DNA of 45,332 nucleotides from NCBI RefSeq assembly GCF_030538755.1, contig NZ_JAUNTJ010000023.1, positions 1 to 45,332 on the forward strand. Direction: 5' to 3'. A program made the translations under genes and the position numbers. Shown one piece after another: positions 7,800 to 16,111 of the stretch. The stretch comes from Paracoccus sp. (in: a-proteobacteria). GTDB lineage: Bacteria > Pseudomonadota > Alphaproteobacteria > Rhodobacterales > Rhodobacteraceae. The notes under the pieces were generated by a model. The model saw only the letters and a list, made by a program, of their open reading frames with translations. It ran no database searches and had not been told where the DNA came from. The first letter of the stretch is position 1. Each line of letters starts with the position of its first letter.

Positions 7800-8900
7800 T
7801 CAGTCCAGCGTGACGTTGTGACGCTCACGCAGATAGTTGCGCACCCATTCGCGCGATTCCGGGTCGATGGTGGTGGCGACGCGATACAGCCTTTCCGCAT
7901 CATCCCCCACGGCCTGCGTGTATTCGCCCAGGATTTCGCCCGCAGCAGCGACCAGTTCCGGGTCGGCGGCAGCGGCAGCAAAGGCATCGCGATAGGCCTT
8001 GACGATCGGTTCGGGCGTATCCTTGGGCAGAACCGCGTTCTTTTGCGCCGCGAAACCGGCGACGAAAAAGGCTTTATACGCCTCGAACGCCACGCCCGAG
8101 GGCGGTTCGCCGTGCATCATTTCATAGGCTTCGGCGAAATGCGGAATGTCGGGGAAGGTCGGATCGCGCTGGATGTTGCCCTCGGCGTCAAGCACGCCAT
8201 AGGAAAACAGCGGCACGGCGGTGCCCGCCTGAACCAGCGGCACCACGTTGGTCAGATAGGCCGAGGTGGTCTGATAGTCGATGGTCGCCTCGCCCCGTTC
8301 AAAGGCCAGACGGCCATCGCCGCGCCCGGTCATGCCGAACACATGGCGCACGTTCAGGCCCATCACCTCGAACGCCAGCATCGGCACCAGATCCAGCGAG
8401 GTCGCGCCCTGGCTGGCGTAAACCAGTTCACGGTCGGCGATCTTGCCCAGTTCCGAGGCATCGGCCACCTCAAAGCTGGACGGGATATAGACGACGCCGC
8501 CGGTGGGCGACACGACGACCGGCTGGAATTCGGCCAGATCGTAACGCACCCGCCGGTCGCCCAGCAGATACGGGAATTGCGTGGACCCCGAGGTGCCCAG
8601 CATTTGCAGCCCGTTCGGGCGCGCCCGCGCCGCAAATTCGTTCGATCCGGTGATGGACCCGCCGCCCGGCACGTTGCGGACGATTACGTTGGGATTGCCG
8701 TCCAGATGGCGCACCAGATAGGGCGACAGAAAGCGCGCCCACACGTCCGAACCGCCCCCTTCCGAGAAGGGAATCCAGAACTCGACCGTTTTGCCCGAGA
8801 AATCCACATCCTGCGCCATCGCAGGGGCAGAGACGGCAAGCGTCAGGCCCGCGACCGCAGCCGCAATAACGCCACGAAAATGGCGAATCGGTGATTGCAT
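7800..8900 (-). CDS. TctC-family periplasmic tricarboxylate-binding protein
   Basis: A 366-residue exported protein with a signal peptide (arginine at residue 6, hydrophobic core, AMA-Q cleavage near 28). The mature protein starts with the TctC-type FSGKTVEFWIPFSEGGGSDVWARFL and carries GTSGSTQFPYLLGDRRVRYDL and DYQTTSAYLTNV. This TctC subgroup differs from classical TctC but keeps the two-lobed solute-binding fold. ATG 8900 follows GGAGGA at good spacing; the longer open frame to 8963 has no such site. It lies between the two-component system and the TctAB permease on the same strand, so it probably feeds that permease. It is a clear paralogue of the protein at 11233. Confidence 0.9.
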   Translation of the reverse strand: MQSPIRHFRGVIAAAVAGLTLAVSAPAMAQDVDFSGKTVEFWIPFSEGGGSDVWARFLSPYLVRHLDGNPNVIVRNVPGGGSITGSNEFAARARPNGLQMLGTSGSTQFPYLLGDRRVRYDLAEFQPVVVSPTGGVVYIPSSFEVADASELGKIADRELVYASQGATSLDLVPMLAFEVMGLNVRHVFGMTGRGDGRLAFERGEATIDYQTTSAYLTNVVPLVQAGTAVPLFSYGVLDAEGNIQRDPTFPDIPHFAEAYEMMHGEPPSGVAFEAYKAFFVAGFAAQKNAVLPKDTPEPIVKAYRDAFAAAAADPELVAAAGEILGEYTQAVGDDAERLYRVATTIDPESREWVRNYLRERHNVTLD

Positions 8901-8997
8901 AAATTTTCCTCCCATCAGGACCAATGCGCCGGGGCGCAGATCTTTCGTGGGCTGTTTTCGCACACGAACCTGTCAGCAAGCTGTCATATCAGGCAGA

Positions 8998-10395
8998 TCA
9001 CGCTGTTTTTTGCGTCAGCGGCAGGCTGAACCGGATGGTGCAGCCGACAGAGGACAGCTCGACCATCGCATCCCCGCCGGCGCGGCGCGCGATCATGCGG
9101 ACGATGGGCAGCCCCAGCCCGGAACCGCCGTCATCGGCATAATTGATGCGGAAAAAGCGCTCGAACACGGCCTCGTGCAGATTGGACGGGATGCCCGGTC
9201 CCTGATCGCTGACCCGCAGCACCGCCTGCCCGGCCCGCCGCGACAGTTCCAGCCGCAGTTCGCTGTCCGGCGGGCAGCCGTATTTCAGCGCGTTGTCGAT
9301 CAGATTATCGACCGCCTCTTCCAGCAGAACGGCGTTGACGGCGACGCGCAGCGGGCGGTCGGGTTCGATCAGGGCCACATCGACACCCCGGCGCAGCGCG
9401 GCAGGCACATGGCGGCGGGCGACCTCGGCCACGGTCTGGGTGAAATCGACCGGCGGCCCGGCGGTCATCCCCTGCCCGTCGCTGGCGGCATCCAGCCGCA
9501 GCAATTGCTGCGTCAGCCGTGACAGCCGCCGCGTCAATTCGCCCAGATCGCGCAGCCTCTGTTCGCGGTCGCCCGCGTCGCGCGCGCTCAGCGCCGATTC
9601 GGCTTGCGCCTGAATGGCGGCGACCGGGTTGCGCAGCTGATGCGCGGCGTTGGATATGAAGGCCCGCCGCCGGTCCAGTTCCGCAGACAGACGGGTGAAC
9701 AGGCTGTTGATGGTGGCGACCAGCGGCATCACCTCGCGCGGGACATTGCGACGGATCGGGCGCAGTTCGCTGGTGCTGCGCAGCGCCACCGCATCGCGCA
9801 GATCGGTCAGCGGCGACAGGCCGCGATTGATCCCGAACCACACCAGCCCCGTGACCGAGGCCACCATCAGCGCCAGCACCGCCGCCGCCTGCCCCAGCAT
9901 CTGCCGGGTCAATGCGTCGCGGGCGGTGACGGTCTGCCAGACGCGCACGGTCGTCCAGCCATCCAGTTCGGCGTCGGTGATATATTCGCGCAGCACCACC
10001 ACGCGCACCGGCCGCCCGTTCCACGACGCGCTGTAAAAGACCGGCACCGCCTCGGGGTATTCGACACCAGCGGGCAGCGGCGGCGCATCGGTGCGCCCGA
10101 CGATAAAGCGCCCCCCGGCGGCGTGAACCTGATAATAGATCGGATCGCCAAGCGCCCCTTCCAGCGAACGCAGCAGATCGCCCGCCAGCACATCGCCGCG
10201 CGTCACCATCACCTCGCGCGCGACGGCATGGGCGACGACCTTCAGCGTATCGTCATACAGCGCGCGCGACACATCGCGCGCCATCCAGTTCAGGATGACG
10301 CTGGCCGTCACGGCAATCACAAGCTGCGGCACCACGATCATCACGAACAGGCGTGCGCGCAGGCTGCGCCAGACCGGGCGACGGCGCCGCGTCAC
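8998..10395 (-). CDS. TctE-like sensor histidine kinase
   Basis: A 465-residue membrane kinase. A first helix (about 17-37) is followed by a periplasmic domain (about 38-165), a second helix (168-188), a HAMP-like linker, an HisKA domain with phospho-acceptor His252 in NAAHQLRNPVAA, and a HATPase domain with N-box NLIDNALKYG (364-373), DQGPG (397-401) and GSGLGL (424-429). The N-terminal sensor region resembles 2CSK_N domains of TctE/QseC-type kinases. The GTG start at 10395 overlaps the response regulator stop as GTGA, so synthesis is coupled. It probably senses a tricarboxylate directly or through a TctC-type binding protein. The open frame extends upstream to 10593, but that part is a shadow of the regulator gene. 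Confidence 0.92.
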   Translation of the reverse strand: MTRRRRPVWRSLRARLFVMIVVPQLVIAVTASVILNWMARDVSRALYDDTLKVVAHAVAREVMVTRGDVLAGDLLRSLEGALGDPIYYQVHAAGGRFIVGRTDAPPLPAGVEYPEAVPVFYSASWNGRPVRVVVLREYITDAELDGWTTVRVWQTVTARDALTRQMLGQAAAVLALMVASVTGLVWFGINRGLSPLTDLRDAVALRSTSELRPIRRNVPREVMPLVATINSLFTRLSAELDRRRAFISNAAHQLRNPVAAIQAQAESALSARDAGDREQRLRDLGELTRRLSRLTQQLLRLDAASDGQGMTAGPPVDFTQTVAEVARRHVPAALRRGVDVALIEPDRPLRVAVNAVLLEEAVDNLIDNALKYGCPPDSELRLELSRRAGQAVLRVSDQGPGIPSNLHEAVFERFFRINYADDGGSGLGLPIVRMIARRAGGDAMVELSSVGCTIRFSLPLTQKTA

Positions 10396-11063
10396 CTTGC
10401 TGCAACCTGCAAGATATAGCCAAGGCCGCGGATGGATTTGATCTGCACGCCGCCCCCCTCGATCTTGCGGCGCAGGCGCGACACCAGAATTTCCACTGCG
10501 TTCACATCGACATCCGCGCCGGTGCCATAGATGCTGTCGCACAGCGCCGCCTTGGATACGACCCGCTCGGCACTGTCGAACAGCGCCTCCCACAGCGCCA
10601 GTTCGCGGCGCGACAGGTCGATGGTGCCCTCTGGTCCCGACAGGCGGCGGCCCGCGCGGTCGAATTCCAGCCCGGCGATGGGTTCCACCATCTGCCCGCG
10701 CCGCCCGCGCCGCCGCCCCAGCGCACGGATGCGCGCGGTCAGTTCGGCCATCTCGAACGGCTTGGTCATATAATCATCGGCCCCCGCATCCAGCCCGGCG
10801 ACGCGATCATCCAGACTGTCGCGCGCGGTCAGCACCAGAACCGGAATATCGGTTCCCGATGCCGCCAGACCTCGAATCACCTCCAGCCCACCCATGCGCG
10901 GCAGGTTCATATCGACGATGGCCAGATCGGCCCCCTCGCTGGCCAGAAACTCGGCCCCGTCCTGCCCGTCGGCCAGCCAGTCCACCGAATGCCCTTCCTC
11001 GCGCAGCGCCTGAGCGACGGCGCGCGCCAGCATCTGGTTATCTTCGATCAGCACGATACGCAT
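10392..11063 (-). CDS. OmpR/TctD-family response regulator
   Basis: A 223-residue protein. The receiver domain (1-118) carries acidic residues E7/D8, phospho-acceptor Asp51 in AIVDMNLPRMGG, Thr79 and Lys101 in MTKPFEMAEL. The C-terminal winged helix (about 128-220) ends in NAVEILVSRLRRKIEGGGVQIKSIRGLGYIL, as in OmpR-type DNA-binding domains. ATG 11063 opens directly at MRIVLIEDN; the upstream open frame is a non-coding extension across the divergent gene. It is the first gene of the left-reading transport operon and likely activates that operon and the divergent tctC-like gene when a tricarboxylate is present. Confidence 0.93.
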   Translation of the reverse strand: MRIVLIEDNQMLARAVAQALREEGHSVDWLADGQDGAEFLASEGADLAIVDMNLPRMGGLEVIRGLAASGTDIPVLVLTARDSLDDRVAGLDAGADDYMTKPFEMAELTARIRALGRRRGRRGQMVEPIAGLEFDRAGRRLSGPEGTIDLSRRELALWEALFDSAERVVSKAALCDSIYGTGADVDVNAVEILVSRLRRKIEGGGVQIKSIRGLGYILQVAAR

Positions 11064-11150
11064 GGGCGTCAGAGACTCGTCATCGCAGCGGGACAGGATC
11101 AACCTGCGCAAGCGCGCGCCCGCGCGCAACCCCGCCGCACAAAAATCAGG

Positions 11151-11179
11151 TGGCAAGGGGTAACGGCCCCGCCTACAAT
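11151..11179 (+). promoter_or_regulatory. Possible promoter of the orphan tctC-like gene
   Basis: TGGCAA (11151-11156) and TACAAT (11174-11179) are separated by 17 bases and read toward the gene at 11233. The -10 is good and the -35 weak, as expected for a promoter needing an activator such as the divergent response regulator. No clear operator repeat was found between 11064 and 11232. Confidence 0.35.
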
Positions 11180-11232
11180 CGGCGCAGGGTCCGGTCACGG
11201 CGACAAACGAACGCACCGGGTGGGAGAGTTGG

Positions 11233-12339
11233 ATGCAGGCAGGATCGCCGCTTTGGCGCATCGCCCTGATCGCGATATGCGCGGCAAGCCTGCTGGACGG
11301 GCGCCCGGCGGTGGCCGATACCGCGCGGCCAGATTTCACCGGCACCGTTGTTGAATGGATCATTCCGTTCGGGGAAGGCGGCGGGTCAGACATGTGGGCG
11401 CGGTTTCTGGCTCCGCTGATCGTCCAGCACTTGCCCGGACAGCCGCAGGCGATAGTGCGTAATGAATATGGCGGCGGCGGCACGCGCGGGGCCAATCTGT
11501 TTACGGCACAGGCGCGCCCCGATGGGCGCATGGTGCTGGGCACATCCGGGTCAACGCAGATCGCCTATATGCTGGGCGATCTGCGTGTGCGCTATGATTA
11601 CGACGACTGGGATGTCCTGATGGCGACCCCGACGGGCGGGGTGGTCTATGTCTCGGCCGATCTGGGTGTCGGGTCGTGGCACGAGATTGCCGATCTGCAA
11701 GGCCAGCGGCTGCTGTATGCAAGCATGGGGCCTGCTTCGCTGGATCTGGTGCCGATGCTCGCCTTTCGCCTGCTGGGGTTGGATGTGCGCTATGTGTTCG
11801 GCTACACGGGCCGGCATGACGGGTTGCAGGCCATGCAGCAGGGCGAGATCAGCATCGACTATCAGACCACCCCCGCCTATCTGGCCAATGTCGCGCCGCA
11901 GGTGGCGCAGGGGCGCGCCGTGCCGCTGATGACATGGGGTGTGCTGGACGCCGATGGCCGGGTGCTGCGCGACCCGACCTTCCCCGACCTGCCCACAGTC
12001 GAGGAGGTTTACGAACTGATCCACGGTGCCCCGCCCTCTGGTCCCGATTACGAGGCGTATCGCGCCTTTGCCACCGCCGGTTTTGCGGCGCAAAAGATGC
12101 TGGTGCTGCCGCGCGAAACGCCCAGGGCGATTCAGGACGAATGGATCAGCGCGATCCGCAAGGCACTGGCCGACCCCGACTATCAGGCCAAGGCCCCGGC
12201 GCGGCTGGGGGCCTATCAGACGGTGGTGGGCCAGGATGCCGAGCGTCTGGCCCGCAGCGCGACACATATCGCGCCCGAGGTGCGCCAGAACGTGCTGGAC
12301 ATGCTGGCCAGCGAATATTCCGTCCGACTGTCGGAATAG
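11233..12339 (+). CDS. Second TctC-family binding protein (orphan, next to the sensor pair)
   Basis: A 368-residue exported protein with an N-terminal signal peptide (cleavage near AVA-D, residue 28) and the TctC-type sequence DFTGTVVEWIIPFGEGGGSDMWARFL. It is a close paralogue of the binding protein at 7800-8900 through its whole length, sharing GTSGSTQ, MLGDLRVRYD, TPTGGVVYV, DYQTT and GVLDADGRVLRDPTFPDLPT. No permease gene follows it. It diverges from the response regulator. TctC-type proteins such as Bordetella BctC can act as periplasmic ligands for the sensor kinase, so this copy may be a dedicated sensory receptor. That role is inferred. Sharing the TctAB permease is the alternative. 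Confidence 0.9.
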   Translation: MQAGSPLWRIALIAICAASLLDGRPAVADTARPDFTGTVVEWIIPFGEGGGSDMWARFLAPLIVQHLPGQPQAIVRNEYGGGGTRGANLFTAQARPDGRMVLGTSGSTQIAYMLGDLRVRYDYDDWDVLMATPTGGVVYVSADLGVGSWHEIADLQGQRLLYASMGPASLDLVPMLAFRLLGLDVRYVFGYTGRHDGLQAMQQGEISIDYQTTPAYLANVAPQVAQGRAVPLMTWGVLDADGRVLRDPTFPDLPTVEEVYELIHGAPPSGPDYEAYRAFATAGFAAQKMLVLPRETPRAIQDEWISAIRKALADPDYQAKAPARLGAYQTVVGQDAERLARSATHIAPEVRQNVLDMLASEYSVRLSE

Positions 12340-12358
12340 CCCGCCCTGCCCCGCGATT

Positions 12359-13432
12359 CTATCGTCCGCCCTGCGCGCCAAGATTGTCGCAGATGCGGGC
12401 GGCAAAGGCACGCGTGCCCAGCGGCCCGCCCAGATCGGCGGTGCGGCTGGCCGGATCGTCCAGCGCCTGTTCGACGGCGGCCTCGACCGCACGGGCGGCG
12501 GCGGCGTAATCCGCGCGGTCATGCCGCCGCGCCAGCCAGTCCAGCAGCATCGCCGCCGACAGGATCAGCGAAGTGGGGTTTGCGCGATCCTGCCCGGCAA
12601 TATCCGGCGCCGACCCATGCTGCGCCTGCGCCACGCACACATCCGCCCCCTGATTGATCGAGCCGCCAAGCCCCAGACTGCCCGACAGTTCCGACGCCTC
12701 ATCCGAAAGAATGTCGCCGAACATGTTGGTCGTCACGATCACGTCAAAGCTGTCGGGGCGGCGGATCAGATGCGCGGCGGCGGCATCGACGATCAGTTCC
12801 TCTAACTGCACATCCGGGTAATCTGCGGCAACGCGCCGCACCTCGCGCAGAAACAGGCCGTCGGTCAGCTTCAGCACATTGGCCTTATGCACCGCCGTCA
12901 CCTTTTTGCGGCGGCTGCGCGCCAGATCAAAGGCGGTGCGGGCGACGGTGGCCGATGCTTTTGCGGTGATCTTGCGCACCGACAGGGCCATGTCATCATC
13001 GGGCATGAACTCGCCCGTGCCGGCGACCATGTTACGGTCGGCATAGAAGCCTTCGGTATTTTCGCGCACCACGATCAGGTCCATGGGCTTGCGCAGCACG
13101 CTCAGATCAGGGCGCGACCGGGCGGGCCGGATATTGGCATACAGCGAAAACTGCACCCGCAACGCCCCCGAGGGGTTGATGCCGCCCTGTTCACGCGGCG
13201 GGTAATCGTAATGCGACACCGGCCCAAGGATCACGCCATCCACCTGCGGAATGCGATCCAGCACCGCCTGGGGCAGCGTGGTGCCCTGTGCCGCCAGCGA
13301 CGCAAGCCCGATCTGCGCCTGTTCCAGCGCCAGCCCCAGATCGAAGGCCGCATTCACCCGGTCCAGCACCGCCAGTGTGGCTTGCGTGATTTCGGGGCCG
13401 ATCCCGTCGCCGGGCAATACCAGAATGCGCAT
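12359..13432 (-). CDS. Isocitrate/isopropylmalate dehydrogenase-family enzyme
   Basis: A 357-residue NAD(P)-dependent beta-decarboxylating dehydrogenase. Seen are the N-terminal LPGDGIGPEI, the substrate segment with RENTEGFY in place of the ELTGG type of true LeuB, the catalytic KANVLKLTDGLF and TTNMFGDILSDEAS motifs, and HGSAPDIAGQDRANPTSLI for the adenine nucleotide. RENTEGFY is typical of isocitrate/homoisocitrate-like members. In this cluster it probably oxidises a 2-hydroxy-tricarboxylate such as isocitrate or a homologue; the exact substrate is open. It diverges from the GntR regulator at 13544 across a 111-base region rich in inverted repeats and converges on the orphan tctC gene with a 19-base gap. 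Confidence 0.9.
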   Translation of the reverse strand: MRILVLPGDGIGPEITQATLAVLDRVNAAFDLGLALEQAQIGLASLAAQGTTLPQAVLDRIPQVDGVILGPVSHYDYPPREQGGINPSGALRVQFSLYANIRPARSRPDLSVLRKPMDLIVVRENTEGFYADRNMVAGTGEFMPDDDMALSVRKITAKASATVARTAFDLARSRRKKVTAVHKANVLKLTDGLFLREVRRVAADYPDVQLEELIVDAAAAHLIRRPDSFDVIVTTNMFGDILSDEASELSGSLGLGGSINQGADVCVAQAQHGSAPDIAGQDRANPTSLILSAAMLLDWLARRHDRADYAAAARAVEAAVEQALDDPASRTADLGGPLGTRAFAARICDNLGAQGGR

Positions 13433-13444
13433 CTGACAAACTCC

Positions 13445-13515
13445 GATTGGTTCTTTTTCCTCTTAAAGTGCCAGATAACGCATGTCTGGCCTTTTGCAAG
13501 CGCAAAAAACCAATC
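13445..13515. promoter_or_regulatory. Nested inverted repeats in the dehydrogenase/GntR divergent region
   Basis: Three palindromic elements lie between the divergent genes. GATTGGTT (13445-13452) pairs with AACCAATC (13508-13515) as an outer repeat 55 bases apart. GCCAGA (13470-13475) pairs with TCTGGC (13485-13490). TTTTGC (13492-13497) pairs with GCAAAA (13502-13507). The region is AT-rich for this genome. The layout fits binding sites of the divergent GntR-type regulator, possibly with looping between the outer pair, but binding is inferred. Confidence 0.5.
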
Positions 13516-13543
13516 TTGGCAATTTGCGCGGCATCTGTCATGG

Positions 13544-14479
13544 ATGGCCGAAAAGGACGGCCCCGAATTGACCAGCCTTGCCGACACCCTTGCCAGCCGG
13601 ATCGCGGCGCATATCCGTGCGCAAAATCTGCGCCGTGGCGAACGGCTGACGGAACGGCGGCTGGCCGAACAGTTCCGCGTCTCGCGCTCGCCCATAAGGG
13701 CCGCGATGAAGCAACTTGCCGCCGCCGGTGTGTTAAAGGCGACGGAACGCAGCGGCTATCAGATCCTTGATGCGGATGCCGCCGTGGCGCTGTCAGACCG
13801 GCAACCGGCCACCGACCCCGACGAACAGCTTTACCTGACCATCGCCCGCGACCGGGTGCAGGGCCGCCTGCCCGACCGGATCAGCGAAAACGAATTCCTG
13901 CGCCGCTATGATCTGACGCGCGGCCAGTTGGGCCGCCTGCTGCGCCGCATGTCGCAAGAAGGCTGGATCGAGCGGCTGCCCGGCCACGGCTGGGAATTTC
14001 AGCCGCTGCTGACCTCGCTGGAAAGCTATCGCGACAGCTATCGGTTCCGGCAGTTGATCGAACCGGCAGGGCTGCTGGAACCGGGCTTTGCCCTGAACCG
14101 CCCGGCGCTGGAACAGCGGCTGGAGCAGCAGGAATGGCTGGTGGCGGGCGGCATCTGGTCGGTCAGCGACGCGCGGCTGTTCGATCTGAACAGCGGGATG
14201 CACGAAACGCTGATGGAATGCAGCGGCAATCTGTTCCTGATCGACGCCCTGCGCCGGGTGGACCGGCTGCGCCGCCTGTTCGATTACGGCCAGACGCTGG
14301 ACCGCGACAGCGCCCGCGACCGCTGCGTGGAACATGTGCATCTGTTGCAGCTTGTGCTGGCCGGCAAGAACGCGGATGCTGCGGATTATTTGCGCGCGCA
14401 TCTGACCGCACTTGTGCCACTCAAGGCCATGCGTCTGCGCCCCGCCCCGACTGAAACGACACCTGCACCGGAGGATTGA
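13544..14479 (+). CDS. GntR-family regulator with two winged-helix segments and an FCD-like domain
   Basis: A 311-residue regulator. The first winged helix (about 8-75) contains LTERRLAEQFRVSRSPIRAA. A second helix-turn-helix-like segment follows (about 85-150: NEFLRRYDLTRGQLGRLLRRMSQEGW...). The C-terminal part (about 160-290) is an all-helical FCD-type ligand domain with NSGMHETLMECS and VEHVHLLQLV. The open frame extends upstream to 12887 as a shadow of the dehydrogenase, and ATG 13544 is the first start outside it. There is no strong ribosome-binding site, so translation may be weak, as is common for regulators. It likely controls the divergent dehydrogenase and the stress protein gene 3 bases downstream. 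Confidence 0.87.
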   Translation: MAEKDGPELTSLADTLASRIAAHIRAQNLRRGERLTERRLAEQFRVSRSPIRAAMKQLAAAGVLKATERSGYQILDADAAVALSDRQPATDPDEQLYLTIARDRVQGRLPDRISENEFLRRYDLTRGQLGRLLRRMSQEGWIERLPGHGWEFQPLLTSLESYRDSYRFRQLIEPAGLLEPGFALNRPALEQRLEQQEWLVAGGIWSVSDARLFDLNSGMHETLMECSGNLFLIDALRRVDRLRRLFDYGQTLDRDSARDRCVEHVHLLQLVLAGKNADAADYLRAHLTALVPLKAMRLRPAPTETTPAPED

Positions 14480-14482
14480 CAG

Positions 14483-15304
14483 ATGACCATTCGCAGTATC
14501 CTGACCAACTATACCGGCAACGGCGGCGGCCCTGCCGCACTGCGTATGTCGATCCAGATGGCGCAGAAATACGACGCCAGCCTGACCGCCGCCGTCTGGG
14601 TGCCCGACAACCCGATGCGCCGCCGCGCGGGTGCCTTTCTGACACCCGAGATCGACAAGATCCTTGATGGCTATGAAAACGATTTCATCGCCGAGCGGCG
14701 CGGGGCCTTTGAAACCGCCGTCGCGCAGGCCGGGCTGACCGGCGAGACGCATTTCGAGGCCTATGGCACCCGCAGTCGCAGCATCACCGAGGTCGCGCGC
14801 GGCCATGACATCGTGGTGATCGGCAGCGCGACCGACCCCAATCAGGCGCAGGATTTCGGTGTGCGCCCCGATGTCGTCGCCCTGCGCAGCGGCCGCCCGG
14901 TGCTGGTCGTGCCCTCGACCTATAACGCGCCGTCGATCATCGAATCCGCCGCCGTTGCATGGGACGGCAAGCGCGCGGCGGCGCGGGCGCTGGCCGATGC
15001 GATGCACATCCTTGGCACCAAGGACCGGGTGATCCTGATCGGTATCGGCGACGATCTGCCGCCCGATTACGGCGCAGAGGTGATGCGCCTGATGGAACGC
15101 CACGGCATCGAAGCCGAACTGGTCATCCGCCCTCAGGGCGCGGGCGGCACCGGGCAGACCATCATCGACACCTGCCTGGAAACCGGCGTCGGGCTGTTGG
15201 TCATGGGTGCCTATGAACACAGCAAGTTCACCGAAGATCTGCTGGGCGGCGTGACGCGCGACATCTTTGAACGCGCGCCGCTGCCGGTGCTGATGTCGCA
15301 CTGA
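14483..15304 (+). CDS. Tandem universal stress protein (UspA family)
   Basis: A 273-residue cytoplasmic protein of two Usp-like halves (about 1-145 and 150-272). The second half ends with LLVMGAYEHSKFTEDLLGGVTRDIFERAPLPVLMSH, containing the G-X2-to-G-X9-G(S/T) nucleotide-loop region typical of Usp C-termini. In the first half the ATP loop is poorly conserved. GGAGG at 14470-14474 lies inside the end of the regulator gene and the gap is 3 bases, so the two genes are co-transcribed. Tandem Usp proteins of this kind are usually stress- or starvation-induced; a specific role in carboxylate use is unknown. Confidence 0.9.
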   Translation: MTIRSILTNYTGNGGGPAALRMSIQMAQKYDASLTAAVWVPDNPMRRRAGAFLTPEIDKILDGYENDFIAERRGAFETAVAQAGLTGETHFEAYGTRSRSITEVARGHDIVVIGSATDPNQAQDFGVRPDVVALRSGRPVLVVPSTYNAPSIIESAAVAWDGKRAAARALADAMHILGTKDRVILIGIGDDLPPDYGAEVMRLMERHGIEAELVIRPQGAGGTGQTIIDTCLETGVGLLVMGAYEHSKFTEDLLGGVTRDIFERAPLPVLMSH

Positions 15305-15427
15305 CGCGCGCCGGGGCAGCAACGCCCTGCCCGGCGGCACCACAGCCGCCGGGGCAATCCGCGCCGCGCCACCTTGCGACACCAGCCCGCATCCCCTACA
15401 TCAGACGGGACAGTGAAAGGACGTGCC

Positions 15428-15670
15428 ATGGCTATGGAAGCGCATGATATTGAAGCCCTGATCCGCGCGGCGTTCCCGGATGCGCAGATCACGATCACCG
15501 ACCTTGCCGGCGACGGAAACCATTTCGCCGCCGAGGTGATCGACGAAAGTTTCCGTGGTCAGAACCGCGTTCAGCAGCAGCGGGCCGTTTATGCCGCGTT
15601 GCAGGGCAAGATGGACGGGTCGCGCGGCGAATTGCACGCACTGGCCCTGACCACCAAGGCGCCGGACTGA
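15428..15670 (+). CDS. BolA-family protein
   Basis: An 80-residue protein with the BolA fold: an N-terminal helix (MEAHDIEALIRAAFP), FAAEVIDESFRGQNRVQQQRAVYAAL, and a C-terminal ELHALALTTKAP with the conserved histidine that helps bind a [2Fe-2S] cluster with a CGFS glutaredoxin. AAAGGA stands 7 bases before ATG 15428; ATG 15434 is an alternative. It lies 33 bases before the monothiol glutaredoxin gene, the classic operon for cluster transfer and iron signalling. Confidence 0.92.
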   Translation: MAMEAHDIEALIRAAFPDAQITITDLAGDGNHFAAEVIDESFRGQNRVQQQRAVYAALQGKMDGSRGELHALALTTKAPD

Positions 15671-15703
15671 TCCGGCCCGATCAACCACAAGGACAACCGA
15701 AAA

Positions 15704-16066
15704 ATGAGCGATGCGCAGGCGCAGATCCGCGAGACTGTCGATGGCAATGACGTGGTGCTGTTCATGAAGGGCACCAAGGAAATGCCGCAATGCGGTTTTT
15801 CCAGCCGCGTGGCCGGGGTGCTGAACTATATGGGCGTCGATTACCGCGACGTGAACGTGCTGGCCGATGAAGGCGTCCGTCAGGGCATCAAGGATTTTTC
15901 CGACTGGCCGACGATCCCGCAGCTTTACGTCAAAGGCGAATTCGTCGGCGGCTGCGACATCGTGACCGAAATGACCCTCTCGGGCGAGCTGGACCAGTTG
16001 TTCGATCAAAAGGGCGTCTCTTACGACAAAGAGGCCGCCGACCGCATCCGCGAGGCGAATGCCTGA
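15704..16066 (+). CDS. grxD: Monothiol CGFS glutaredoxin (Grx4 family)
   Basis: A 120-residue glutaredoxin with the active site CGFS at residues 30-33 (MPQCGFSSR), the glutathione-binding [20 protein letters not shown] and a normal family length. CGFS proteins bridge a [2Fe-2S] cluster between two monomers or with BolA using glutathione, and deliver it to target proteins. They are weak oxidoreductases. It is co-directional with bolA 33 bases upstream. ATG 15704 follows AAGGACAACCGAAAA. Confidence 0.95.
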   Translation: MSDAQAQIRETVDGNDVVLFMKGTKEMPQCGFSSRVAGVLNYMGVDYRDVNVLADEGVRQGIKDFSDWPTIPQLYVKGEFVGGCDIVTEMTLSGELDQLFDQKGVSYDKEAADRIREANA

Positions 16067-16072
16067 TAAAGC

Positions 16073-16097
16073 GGCGCCTGCTTCGACGGCAGGCGCC
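16073..16097 (+). terminator. Hairpin after grxD
   Basis: GGCGCCTGC (16073-16081) pairs perfectly with GCAGGCGCC (16089-16097) around a 7-base loop, 6 bases past the glutaredoxin stop. There is no U-run right behind it, so it may be a Rho-assisted terminator or a 3'-end protector. Confidence 0.5.
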
Positions 16098-16111
16098 CCG
16101 ACCTGACTTTC

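Noticed and set aside
11064-11543. Extension of the response regulator frame to 11543
   Set aside because: This part is antisense to the signal peptide and front of the TctC-like gene, and the receiver begins exactly at ATG 11063.
12887-13543. Extension of the second GntR frame back to 12887
   Set aside because: It is antisense to the dehydrogenase and crosses the palindromic control region.
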